Source: Beijerinckiaceae bacterium (lineage in GTDB: Bacteria; Pseudomonadota; Alphaproteobacteria; Rhizobiales; Beijerinckiaceae). From it: a stretch of 64,000 bases of DNA. The stretch is from the NCBI GenBank assembly GCA_947454485.1, contig CANGJJ010000010.1:62001-126000 (forward strand), written 5' to 3'. Under the pieces are notes generated by a model. The model did not search any database. It was not told where the DNA came from and saw only the letters and a program-made list of their open reading frames with translations. The translations under genes and the position numbers were made by a program. This document shows, piece after piece, positions 50,328 through 58,492 of the stretch (the first letter of the stretch is position 1; every line of letters starts with the position of its first letter).

Positions 50328-51556
50328 CCGCGTCCCAACATCGCTGCCGTTTTTGCGACGCACCTCTGCGCCACACATTCGTCGATCTCGGCCTGTCGCC
50401 ACTTGCCAATCTCAATTTGCAGGCGGGTGAAGAGGCGAGTGAAAAGACCTATCCGCTCATCGCGCGCGTCTGCGAGAGCTGCTTTCTTGTGCAGATTGAT
50501 GACGCGGTGCCGCCGGAGGATATTTTCTCCGACTACGATTATTTCTCGTCTTATTCGCAAGGCTGGATCGAACATGCCAAGCGTTATTGTGAGGCGATGC
50601 GTGACCAGCTGAAACTGGGTCCGCACTCTTTTGTGGTCGAGGTGGCCTCCAATGATGGCTATCTGCTGAAGCATTTTGTTGAAATGGGCGTGCCGGTGCT
50701 CGGTGTTGAGCCCGCGGCCAATGTGGCTGAGGTGGCTGAGGCTGCGGGTGTTCCCACAGAGGTCGCCTTCTTTGGCGTTGAGACGGCGCGGCGCATCGCG
50801 GCGCGTGGTCGCAAGGCCGATCTCATGGCGGCCAATAATGTGCTCGCCCATGTGCCCACGACAAAAGACTTCGTCGGTGGTTTTGCTGAGCTGCTGGCGA
50901 GTGAGGGTGTGGCGACGTTCGAATTCCCCCATCTGCTCAATCTGATCGAGAAGGTGCAGTTCGATACGATCTATCACGAGCATTTCTTCTGCTTGTCGCT
51001 GGTCGCGGTTGAGAAGATCATGGCGAGCGTTGGCTTGCGCGTCTTTGACGTTGAGGAGCTGCCGACCCATGGCGGGTCCTTGCGTCTTTTCGTCTGTCAC
51101 AAGTCTGCCAGCCATCAAGAGACGCCGCGTCTCGTGGAATTGCGCCAGCGTGAAAAGGCCCATCACCTCGACACGATTGAGGGCTATACGGGCTTTGCAG
51201 CGAAGGTTGAGGCGGTGAAACGCTCCTTTATGAGCTTTGTTGAACAAGCGCGCCGCGAGGGCAAAGTGATTGCGGCCTATGGTGCAGCAGCCAAGGGCGT
51301 TACGTTCCTGAACTATTGCGGCATTGGTTATCCCACCATTGCAGCGGTTTATGATCGCAACCCCGCCAAGCAAAACAAGCTGACGCCTGGCACCCATATC
51401 CCCATTCTCTCGCCTGATGACATTGGCGCTTTGAAGCCCGACTATGTCGTGATCTTGCCGTGGAACATCGCGGGTGAAGTGCGCCACTCCATGGCGGGCA
51501 TCAGTGCATGGGGTGGGCGCTTTGTAACGGCGGTGCCGGAGATCAGGATTTTCTGA
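50324..51556 (+). CDS. NDP-hexose C-methyltransferase
   Basis: A 410-residue three-part enzyme. The zinc-binding N-terminus is CRFCDAPLRHTFVDLGLSPL with a second Cys pair in RVCESCFLVQ. The class I methyltransferase core has VEVASNDGYLLKHFVEMG and MAANNVLAHVPTTKDFVGGF. The C-terminal Rossmann-like domain reads VIAAYGAAAKGVTFLNYCG. This is the TylC3-like sugar C-3-methyltransferase pattern and suits the 4-keto product of RfbG, with which it is coupled by ATGA. It predicts a methyl-branched 6-deoxyhexose. Confidence 0.9.
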   Translation: MTASQHRCRFCDAPLRHTFVDLGLSPLANLNLQAGEEASEKTYPLIARVCESCFLVQIDDAVPPEDIFSDYDYFSSYSQGWIEHAKRYCEAMRDQLKLGPHSFVVEVASNDGYLLKHFVEMGVPVLGVEPAANVAEVAEAAGVPTEVAFFGVETARRIAARGRKADLMAANNVLAHVPTTKDFVGGFAELLASEGVATFEFPHLLNLIEKVQFDTIYHEHFFCLSLVAVEKIMASVGLRVFDVEELPTHGGSLRLFVCHKSASHQETPRLVELRQREKAHHLDTIEGYTGFAAKVEAVKRSFMSFVEQARREGKVIAAYGAAAKGVTFLNYCGIGYPTIAAVYDRNPAKQNKLTPGTHIPILSPDDIGALKPDYVVILPWNIAGEVRHSMAGISAWGGRFVTAVPEIRIF

Positions 51557-51557
51557 C

Positions 51558-52079
51558 ATGAAGTTTTCGCCAACGCCCATCGCAGGTGTGCAGCTGGTCA
51601 CAGCCGACCTCATGAGCGATGCGCGTGGCTTTTTTGCGCGGCTCAGTTGCCCGCAGGAGTTTGCAGGGCAGGGGATCGAGTTCCAGCCGCTGCAAACCAG
51701 CCTGTCACGCAATACGCATCTGCATACTTTGCGCGGCATGCATTATTCGCATCGCCCAGAAGGCAAGCTGGTGCGCTGTGTGCGGGGGCGCGTTCTTGAT
51801 GTCGTCTTTGATATTCGCCGCGACAGTCCGACTTTCGGGGCCAGCACCAGTGTCATTCTGGATGCTGATGCGGCCAATGCGATCTATATCGCGCCCGGTC
51901 TTGCCCATGGGTTTTTGACCCTGCAGCCTGACTGCGATGTGCTTTATCAGATCGATCAGATCTTCCAGCCGGGCTTTGATGCGGGGCTGCGCTGGAATGA
52001 TCCACTCTTTGGATTTCAATGGCCGGCCGCACCCGCCGTGATCGGCGAGCGAGATGCTGCTTACCCCGACTTTCGCTAA
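51558..52079 (+). CDS. rfbC: dTDP-4-dehydrorhamnose 3,5-epimerase-family protein
   Basis: A 173-residue cupin-fold epimerase. The active-site His is in LRGMHYS, followed by KLVRCVRGRVLDVVFDIRRD and YIAPGLAHGFLTLQPDCDVL. RmlC inverts C3 and C5 of 4-keto-6-deoxyhexoses. The neighbours make a CDP sugar, so it more likely epimerises the methylated CDP-4-keto sugar than a dTDP sugar. It begins 1 bp after the methyltransferase stop. Confidence 0.88.
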   Translation: MKFSPTPIAGVQLVTADLMSDARGFFARLSCPQEFAGQGIEFQPLQTSLSRNTHLHTLRGMHYSHRPEGKLVRCVRGRVLDVVFDIRRDSPTFGASTSVILDADAANAIYIAPGLAHGFLTLQPDCDVLYQIDQIFQPGFDAGLRWNDPLFGFQWPAAPAVIGERDAAYPDFR

Positions 52080-52140
52080 GGGTTTGGCAAAGCTGCGCCT
52101 ATAGCTTAGCACTGCTTTGGTTGCGGCTTTTGGAGGTTCT

Positions 52141-53004
52141 ATGAAGGGGATCGTTCTGGCAGGTGGTGCGGGCTCGCGCCTCTATCCTGCGACGCTGGCC
52201 GTCAACAAGCAGCTGTTGCCTGTCTATGACAAGCCGATGATTTATTATCCGCTGTCGGTCCTGATGCTGGCCGGCATTCGCGAGATTTTGCTGATCTCCT
52301 CGCCCGAATATCTGTCCAATTATGAGACCCTGCTGGGCGATGGCTCGCAATGGGGCATCAAGCTCACCTATGCAGTCCAGCCGCGCCCCGAAGGCCTCGC
52401 GCAGGCCTTCATCATTGGCCGTGAGTTCGTGGGCCAAGATGATGTCTGCCTGATCTTGGGCGACAATATTTTCTACGGTGCCAATCTTGATGAAAAGCTC
52501 GCCCGCGCGGTGGAGCGCAAGGTCGGTGCGACGGTCTTTGCCTATCATGTCGAAGATCCGCAGCGTTATGGCGTGGTGAGCTTTGATGCATCGGGCCGCG
52601 CGATGGATATCGAAGAAAAGCCCGTCGAGCCCAAATCGCCTTGGGCGGTCACGGGCCTCTATTTCTATGACAACAGCGTGCTGGATATTGCCGCCTCGAT
52701 CCGGCCCTCACCGCGCGGTGAGCTCGAAATCACCGATGTGAATCTGGCTTATCTCAAAGCCAATGCTTTGCATGTGGAGCGCTTGGGGCGTGGCTATGCC
52801 TGGCTTGATACAGGCACGCATGACTCGCTGATCGAGGCGAGTGAATTTGTGCGCACCGTACAAAAAAGGCAGGCCATTCAGGTGGCCTGCCTCGAAGAGA
52901 TTGCGTTTGAGCGGGGCTTCATCTCACGTCAGCAGCTTGAGGCTGCTGCGAACCGCTTTGGCAGCTCAACCTATGGCGCTTATCTGCGCAGATTGCTGCG
53001 CTGA
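52141..53004 (+). CDS. rfbA: Glucose-1-phosphate thymidylyltransferase
   Basis: A 287-residue Rml[60 protein letters not shown] and [17 protein letters not shown]. It makes dTDP-glucose. ATG 52141 follows GGAGG (52130-52135); an in-frame upstream start lacks one. rmlB and rmlD are not in the window, so the rest of the dTDP-rhamnose pathway would be elsewhere. It is last of the rfbF-rfbG-methyltransferase-rfbC-rfbA run. Confidence 0.94.
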   Translation: MKGIVLAGGAGSRLYPATLAVNKQLLPVYDKPMIYYPLSVLMLAGIREILLISSPEYLSNYETLLGDGSQWGIKLTYAVQPRPEGLAQAFIIGREFVGQDDVCLILGDNIFYGANLDEKLARAVERKVGATVFAYHVEDPQRYGVVSFDASGRAMDIEEKPVEPKSPWAVTGLYFYDNSVLDIAASIRPSPRGELEITDVNLAYLKANALHVERLGRGYAWLDTGTHDSLIEASEFVRTVQKRQAIQVACLEEIAFERGFISRQQLEAAANRFGSSTYGAYLRRLLR

Positions 53005-53301
53005 TTATTCGCTGGCGGCCTCGTCCTTGCGCTGACGCGCACGGGTGCGGCGCGCCTCAGCGGAGGTCTGGCCGGCCTCAACAGCCTTTTCGGGGAAGCG
53101 CGAGAAGAAGCGGTTCTCCGCCTTGGCAAGCTTGCCGCCCTTGCGGCCAGCCTTGGCGGCAAATTGGTGATCCTGCGAGAAGGCACGCTTTTCCGGCGGC
53201 ACTGCTTTTCCACCCATGGCGGCAATCGCGCGGCGGCGCTCGGGTGACAGAGCTGCGAGGCCTCGTTTGCGTTTTGGCGGCTGTTCGTCGCTGGTTGTCA
53301 T
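53005..53301 (-). CDS. KGG-repeat stress-induced protein
   Basis: A 98-residue basic protein with the GGKAVPPEKRAFSQD and AAKAGRKGGKLA repeats of the KGG (YciG-like/stress-induced) family. Such proteins accumulate under stress; biochemical role uncertain. Its stop abuts the rfbA stop. The AT-rich 53302-53441 stretch probably contains its promoter; no clear hexamers were identified. Confidence 0.82.
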   Translation of the reverse strand: MTTSDEQPPKRKRGLAALSPERRRAIAAMGGKAVPPEKRAFSQDHQFAAKAGRKGGKLAKAENRFFSRFPEKAVEAGQTSAEARRTRARQRKDEAASE

Positions 53302-53555
53302 GAGCCCTGTCTCCTTTGTGACAAAGCTACATGACCCATCTCATTACATATATCTAATAAGCGCAAAGGTTTAGCATTTTCTCGCAATATTACGTTTTTA
53401 GCAGGCGCATTTGCACAATTGCGATCATCGTCGTTTTCGTAGTGTTGACCCGCTTCGGAGACAGAAAAGTGTCATTGCGCGGCGCAAAAGCCCCGAATAG
53501 GCAAAAAACCCAACGAAAACAGGTTTTTTCACCTCGTTTTCTTGGGTCGAGCGCG

Positions 53556-54410
53556 ATGCGGTCCGACCGGGAGGGTGCATCGCTTGTGTTTGACCTTGGG
53601 CCTGTTGCTCTCGAAATTGTGAGAGCGCCGGGCGTGCCTGTTCTTGTCGCTCCATCCCATCAAGACAGCCTGCTTTTATGTCTGGCGGGGGAGGCCTTCT
53701 TTGTCTGCGAGGGAGTGACACGGTCGCTGACCTTGCGTGATTGTGCGCTGCGCATATCGGGGCGCGAGGGCACGCTACTGCCAGGCGAAGGGGCTGTTGT
53801 GGCCTGCGTCGGCTTTTCTAATCCTCTTGGGCCTTCAGGGGGGCGCAGCGAGCGCTGGGAGGGCCTGCGCCGACTTTTGCCCCATGTGATTGAGGCGTTG
53901 CCCGATCAAGGCGTCTTTGGCCGTCTGGAAGAACTCTATGGCCAATTGATTTTGGAGACCGCCAAACGCGACATGGCGCGTGAGAAGGGTCCAACCAGCC
54001 CCCTTTATGCTGATATGGCGAGCACGCGCTTTCAACGGGCGCAGGAGTTTATTCGCGCGCGTTTGTCGCAGCGTGTGTCCTTGGGCGAGGTCGCGGCGGC
54101 GCTCAGTCTTAGCCCGCGCTCTGTGCAATTGCTCTTTCAGAAAGAGGCGGGGATGAGCCTCAGTCGCTTTATCTCGCGTGTGCGATTGGCTGAGGCGCAT
54201 GAGCGCCTGCTGAATGCAACGCCTAATGCCAATGTCACGCAGATCGCGCTGGACTGCGGATTCACGCATGCTGGTCTCTTCAGCGCGACCTATCGCAAGC
54301 TTTATGGCGAACTGCCGCGTGAGACGCTGGCGCGTGGGCGCAGCAGCGATGCTGTTGCCAATATGCGCGGCGTCCTCGAGATCAGCACCGGCTTGATGGC
54401 GCAGGTCTGA
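53556..54410 (+). CDS. AraC family transcriptional regulator
   Basis: A regulator with a degenerate N-terminal sensor part (VPVLVAPSHQDSLLLCLAGE) and a C-terminal pair of AraC HTH motifs: RVSLGEVAAALSLSPRSVQL, FQKEAGMSLSRFISRVRL and VTQIALDCGFTHAGLFSATY. The start is uncertain: I use ATG 53556 because the residues encoded upstream (back to a TTG at 53442) look like translated intergenic DNA. Neither start has a clear ribosome site. It ends right at the convergent histidine kinase stop. Confidence 0.8.
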   Translation: MRSDREGASLVFDLGPVALEIVRAPGVPVLVAPSHQDSLLLCLAGEAFFVCEGVTRSLTLRDCALRISGREGTLLPGEGAVVACVGFSNPLGPSGGRSERWEGLRRLLPHVIEALPDQGVFGRLEELYGQLILETAKRDMAREKGPTSPLYADMASTRFQRAQEFIRARLSQRVSLGEVAAALSLSPRSVQLLFQKEAGMSLSRFISRVRLAEAHERLLNATPNANVTQIALDCGFTHAGLFSATYRKLYGELPRETLARGRSSDAVANMRGVLEISTGLMAQV

Positions 54411-56921
54411 TCACAGTCGATGAGTTATCGCATCTGCGATGGCGGTCTTGAGATCTTCTTCCATGAAGGGCTTGCCAAGCACGATGTCAAAGCCCGACAG
54501 GCGCGCGCGCTCAACCTCTTCGTCAAGAACCTGAGCCGTCAGTGCGATGAGTGGGAGTTCGCACAGAGGCGATGGCAAGGTGCGCACGGTCTGAGCTGCA
54601 CGCAATCCGTCCATGATGGGCATTTGCACATCGAGGATGACGACATCGAATGGATCAGCCTGCAGAAGCTCAAGCGCTTTTTGGCCATTGTCGACTTCCG
54701 CAACGCTATGGCCCTGACGTGAGAGCATCATACGAAGCAGCATGCGCGAGGAGGCCGCGTCATCGGCGATGAGGATGCGCAAGGGGCTGGTCACGCTGGC
54801 CGCATCCGGGCCGACCTTGCGCACAGGCTCTTGGGACTCGCAGGCCACGCAGGGGATCTCCACGCGAAAGATCGTGCCGCGTCCCAGATGGCTCTCAAAG
54901 CTGATCTCGCCCTGCATCAGTTTCACGAGACGGCGACTGATCGCAAGACCAAGCCCCGTTCCGGCTGCGCGCAAACGTCCCTCTGAGGACGCCTGTTCGA
55001 AGGGCTCGAAAATACGGCTGCCCACAGCTGAGGGAATACCATCACCTGTGTCGCAGACTTCAAAGCGCAGTCGCTGATCAAAAAGGGAGACTTTGAGATC
55101 AATGCGGCCTGCTTGTGTGAATTTGGCTGCATTGCTGATGAGATTGAGCAGCACTTGTTTCAGGCGTCGCTGATCGGCCATGACGAAGGGCGGCACATCT
55201 GCATTGATGACAAAGCCGGTGATGATGGGCTTGTCTTTGGCCAGCACATGGGCCGTTTCCATCAATTCAACGACGAGCCGCTGAATGGAGAGCTGCAAGG
55301 GGCGCAGCGTTACCTTGTCAGCCTCAAGACGCGTGAAATCGAGAATGTCATCGACGATTTCGAGGAGATGGCGGCAGCTGTCCGAGATCAAAGCCGAGAT
55401 GCGGCGCGGCTCGTCCTCAAGCGAGTTTTTCCGCAGCAGCTGCGAGAATCCATTAATCGCATTCAGTGGTGTACGAATTTCATGGCTCATGGCGGCGAGG
55501 AAGGAGGACTTCACCTTGGCTGCGCGCTCGGCGATGGTGGCGAGCTCCTCCATCCGCTGCGCCTGCGCCTCCACTTGCCGTGTGCGCTCCACAAGGGCCT
55601 CTTCGCGCAGGCGCGACTGGGTGATGTCCGCCCCATAGATCACGGTCTCGCCAATGGGCGTTTGCGTGCGTTGCACGCGCAGCCAATGTTGCGGCTCGAT
55701 CTCGATCTCATTTTCACGCGCAGTATCATTCGTGCCAGTGCGCGGTGCAGGTTGTCGCAAGAATTCTTCGATGCGCTGCAGATCTTGCATGGCTCCGCGC
55801 CGCGAAAAGCGTTCGGAGAAAGATTTGTTGAACGCAGCGAGCCGTCCGCGACTGTCATAGATCGCAAAACTGTCTTTGATCGTGTCGAGGGCTGAGGCCA
55901 ATCGCGTTTCAGCTGCCACAGCACGCAGCTCATTGGCGCGGCTGACATTGATTGACCAGAGCAAGATAGCCCCGGTGATGACGATGATGGCAGAGATCAC
56001 GCGGCCGAGCAGATAAAGCTCATCCTTCTGGCTATCGGCTTTGGCAGCAATGCCGCTCTTGGCATAGCTCGCCACTGCGATCAGGGGCATGGACGGCATG
56101 CGAATGAAATAGCTCGCCTGAGCTGTATCGGGTCCAAGCTCATTGAGCCGCCCCGCCGAGACGCGATCAGCCACGCTTCGGATGGCTTCATTAGGTGTCT
56201 GGTTTTCGAGCCCCGTTGCCATATTGCGCGAGCCTGTGCGCACGACACCATCAAGCCCATAAAGTGTGACAGAGGCCTGTAACATGCCAGATTCTTCGGA
56301 GCGTAACAGTTCTTCCCAGAAGCGGCTGAAATAGAAAGGATCAACGGAGGCGACGAGAATACCGCGCAGGGAGCCATCAGGATTGTTGACGCGGCGCGTC
56401 AACTGAATGGACCAGAGTTTGGACACGCGGCCGATCACGGGCTTGCCGATGAAAAGGCCATCAATATTATTTTCGAGATGGACGCGAATATGTTCGCGGT
56501 CACTGAGATTTGTGCGGTAGGGGTCAGCCCCCAAATTGGTCTCAACCGTCAAACCATCTTTGTCAGCAAAACTCAGCAAGACGAGATGTTCGAGCGAGAT
56601 GGAGCGATTTGCTACAAGCTCGCTCAGGCTCATCGAAGGGCCTGACAGATAATGTGCTGTCAGGCGCAAGGTCGTATCAACAGAGTTGAGCGCGTTAGAT
56701 ACCTGATCTGCAAAGAGCGTCGCGGTTTGCTGCAGATCGCGATAGCTCTCTTCTGTGACTTTTTGGTCCATGCGGTTGGCTGCCTCAAGGACGCCGAACC
56801 AGTTGATCAACAAAGAGGCAATGCAGGAAAAGATGATTGTATAGAGCGGCAATCGGCTGTCGCCGACCCTTGGGCGCCGCTGGAATGTCATGGAACGCGA
56901 CAGAAAACCATTAGTTGGCAT
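54411..56921 (-). CDS. Hybrid sensor histidine kinase with receiver domain
   Basis: An 836-residue membrane kinase. TM1 is about residues 26-45, then a Cache-type periplasmic sensor to about 300, TM2 about 303-323, a PAS-like domain (340-435), HisKA with phospho-His480 in MSHEIRTPLN, HATPase_c (N box LLNLISNAAKF, G boxes DTGDGIP and GTGLGLA) and a C-terminal receiver (LIADDAASS, phospho-Asp in VILDVQMPIMDG). I start at ATG 56921; a TTG at 56978 would add 19 residues. With the Hpt protein and response regulator on its right it forms a complete phosphorelay. The ligand is unknown. Confidence 0.92.
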   Translation of the reverse strand: MPTNGFLSRSMTFQRRPRVGDSRLPLYTIIFSCIASLLINWFGVLEAANRMDQKVTEESYRDLQQTATLFADQVSNALNSVDTTLRLTAHYLSGPSMSLSELVANRSISLEHLVLLSFADKDGLTVETNLGADPYRTNLSDREHIRVHLENNIDGLFIGKPVIGRVSKLWSIQLTRRVNNPDGSLRGILVASVDPFYFSRFWEELLRSEESGMLQASVTLYGLDGVVRTGSRNMATGLENQTPNEAIRSVADRVSAGRLNELGPDTAQASYFIRMPSMPLIAVASYAKSGIAAKADSQKDELYLLGRVISAIIVITGAILLWSINVSRANELRAVAAETRLASALDTIKDSFAIYDSRGRLAAFNKSFSERFSRRGAMQDLQRIEEFLRQPAPRTGTNDTARENEIEIEPQHWLRVQRTQTPIGETVIYGADITQSRLREEALVERTRQVEAQAQRMEELATIAERAAKVKSSFLAAMSHEIRTPLNAINGFSQLLRKNSLEDEPRRISALISDSCRHLLEIVDDILDFTRLEADKVTLRPLQLSIQRLVVELMETAHVLAKDKPIITGFVINADVPPFVMADQRRLKQVLLNLISNAAKFTQAGRIDLKVSLFDQRLRFEVCDTGDGIPSAVGSRIFEPFEQASSEGRLRAAGTGLGLAISRRLVKLMQGEISFESHLGRGTIFRVEIPCVACESQEPVRKVGPDAASVTSPLRILIADDAASSRMLLRMMLSRQGHSVAEVDNGQKALELLQADPFDVVILDVQMPIMDGLRAAQTVRTLPSPLCELPLIALTAQVLDEEVERARLSGFDIVLGKPFMEEDLKTAIADAITHRL

Positions 56922-57006
56922 GACAATGACCTTGGACTTGACAATTGACTTGTTCCCATTGGGAAGGGCGGTTATCAATTGACCTGAAGGAAGGACGCTG
57001 TTCCCG

Positions 57007-57330
57007 ATGGGCCATCTCGATCAAGTCTATCTGAAAGACATCATTTCGCTCGTGGGCGCGGAGCAATTCGTGTCGCTGCGAGAACATTTCGTGCGTGATT
57101 GCGAGCAGGCGATGGCCGTTCTGCAGGCAGCGCTCGACAAAGGCGATGATGCGCCGGTCCTGCGGCAGGCCCATTGGCTCAAGGGCGTGTTGGCGCAATA
57201 TGGCGCGCGGCAGGCTGAGCAGATGGCAGGTCATCTTGCCTATGATCTGCCAGCCGATTGGCCAGCGCGTGTGCGTGAGCTGATCGAAGAAACCAGCCGG
57301 GCTTGCGCCGAAATCCGCACAATTGATTGA
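57007..57330 (+). CDS. Hpt domain protein
   Basis: A 107-residue single-domain histidine phosphotransfer protein. The phospho-His is in RQAHWLKGVLAQYGA, the Hpt signature, within a predicted helical bundle. It would carry phosphate from the hybrid kinase receiver to a final regulator. ATG 57007 is 85 bp from the divergent kinase start, so both share a promoter region. The response regulator converges from the right. Confidence 0.87.
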   Translation: MGHLDQVYLKDIISLVGAEQFVSLREHFVRDCEQAMAVLQAALDKGDDAPVLRQAHWLKGVLAQYGARQAEQMAGHLAYDLPADWPARVRELIEETSRACAEIRTID

Positions 57331-57367
57331 TCCGCGCCACGTTGGGCGCAGATCATCAGTGCCGCGA

Positions 57368-58117
57368 TCAATAGATCGCATATCCAAGGCCACGTACGTT
57401 TTTGATCGTGACCGTTGAGCCAGTTTGCTTGATCTTCGAGCGCAGGCGGCTCACCAGCACGTCCAGTGCCCGGCTTTGATCCGTCATGCGCGAGCGGCCG
57501 ATCACGCGGGCCATTTCGGTGCGCTCGACGAATTTGCTGCTATTGGCGATGAGCAAACGCAGCACGATGAATTCGGAGCTGGTCAGCGGCACACGCAGCT
57601 TCTTGTCCGAGATCATCTCACGCTCGACCTGATCAACCTCGAGGTCGCCGAAGACGAGCGATTGCATCGTTCCCAGCGAGGCGCGGTGGCTGGTGGAGCG
57701 CAGGGCGATGCGAATGCGCAGCAAAAGCTCACGCAGCTCAACCGGCTTGACGATGTAGTCCTGCGCACCGAGCTCCAGTGACAAGACGCGGTCGATCGCC
57801 GATTCACGGGCAGAGACAACGATGCAGGGGATGCCCGACCGGGCAATAGAGGTCAGCAGGTCGAAGGCTTCACCATCTTCCAGGCTAAGATCGAGCAGGA
57901 CCAGGTCCGGCTTGAAGAGATCGAGAGAGCGGCGGGCGGCAGCAATCGACCAGGCATTATCAACCTGCATGCTGTTGCTGCGCAGATAGTCGCCAATCAT
58001 CTGGCGCACCGACTCGCTGTCCTCAACAAGGAGGACTCGGGTTTCGATGCGCTTGGCGCTGGAGCGTCCCAGCTGTTCACCGTCCGACGGAGAGGCTTTC
58101 AAAGTTTTCGTATCCAT
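57368..58117 (-). CDS. OmpR-family response regulator
   Basis: A 249-residue regulator. The receiver (VLLVEDSESVRQMIGDYL, phospho-Asp in VLLDLSLEDG, Lys in VKPVELRELL) is followed by an OmpR winged helix (VPLTSSEFIVLRLLIANSSK and SRALDVLVSRLRSKIKQTGS, VTIKNVRGLGYAIY). It is the probable output of the adjacent phosphorelay. I use ATG 58117; ATG 58135 lacks any ribosome site. The 58118-58437 stretch to the next terminator holds no gene and no promoter I would trust. Confidence 0.9.
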   Translation of the reverse strand: MDTKTLKASPSDGEQLGRSSAKRIETRVLLVEDSESVRQMIGDYLRSNSMQVDNAWSIAAARRSLDLFKPDLVLLDLSLEDGEAFDLLTSIARSGIPCIVVSARESAIDRVLSLELGAQDYIVKPVELRELLLRIRIALRSTSHRASLGTMQSLVFGDLEVDQVEREMISDKKLRVPLTSSEFIVLRLLIANSSKFVERTEMARVIGRSRMTDQSRALDVLVSRLRSKIKQTGSTVTIKNVRGLGYAIY

Positions 58118-58437
58118 TCGCACACTCTTTCCCATGTTCGTCGCGTGGGGCGGCGATGCCCCAAGTCATTTCGAAAGAACAAAAGAAAGAATGACGCAGG
58201 AACTCAGCTAATGGCTTGGGCTGGCGGTGGTGATCAGACGGTCTCTGAGGACCGGAGAACCCGAAATGGGGATCCCTTGATGCGCTTGCAACCTCTCAAT
58301 AGGCCACTTGCGAACCAGCCTGAGTCAGTACCTTTGACCCGAAACTGTAATAATATGCACAAGGTCAAGATACAGATGTTTCACGGAACGCACAATAGCT
58401 GAGCCACATTTTCCCGCAAAGCTTTAGGTTTTTAGCC

Positions 58438-58467
58438 AAAAAAGAGCCCCGCAGATATCTGCGGGGC
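58438..58467 (-). terminator. Rho-independent terminator of the MFS gene
   Basis: A perfect 22-bp palindrome (58446-58467, arms GCCCCGCAGAT/ATCTGCGGGGC). On the minus strand it is followed by CTCTTTTTT. It begins 26 bp after the transporter stop. Confidence 0.8.
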
Positions 58468-58492
58468 CCCAGCTGAACAGTAAGGCAGAGCC

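Noticed and set aside
52141-53004. Complete dTDP-rhamnose pathway
   Set aside because: Only rfbA and an rfbC-like gene are present; rmlB and rmlD are absent from the window.
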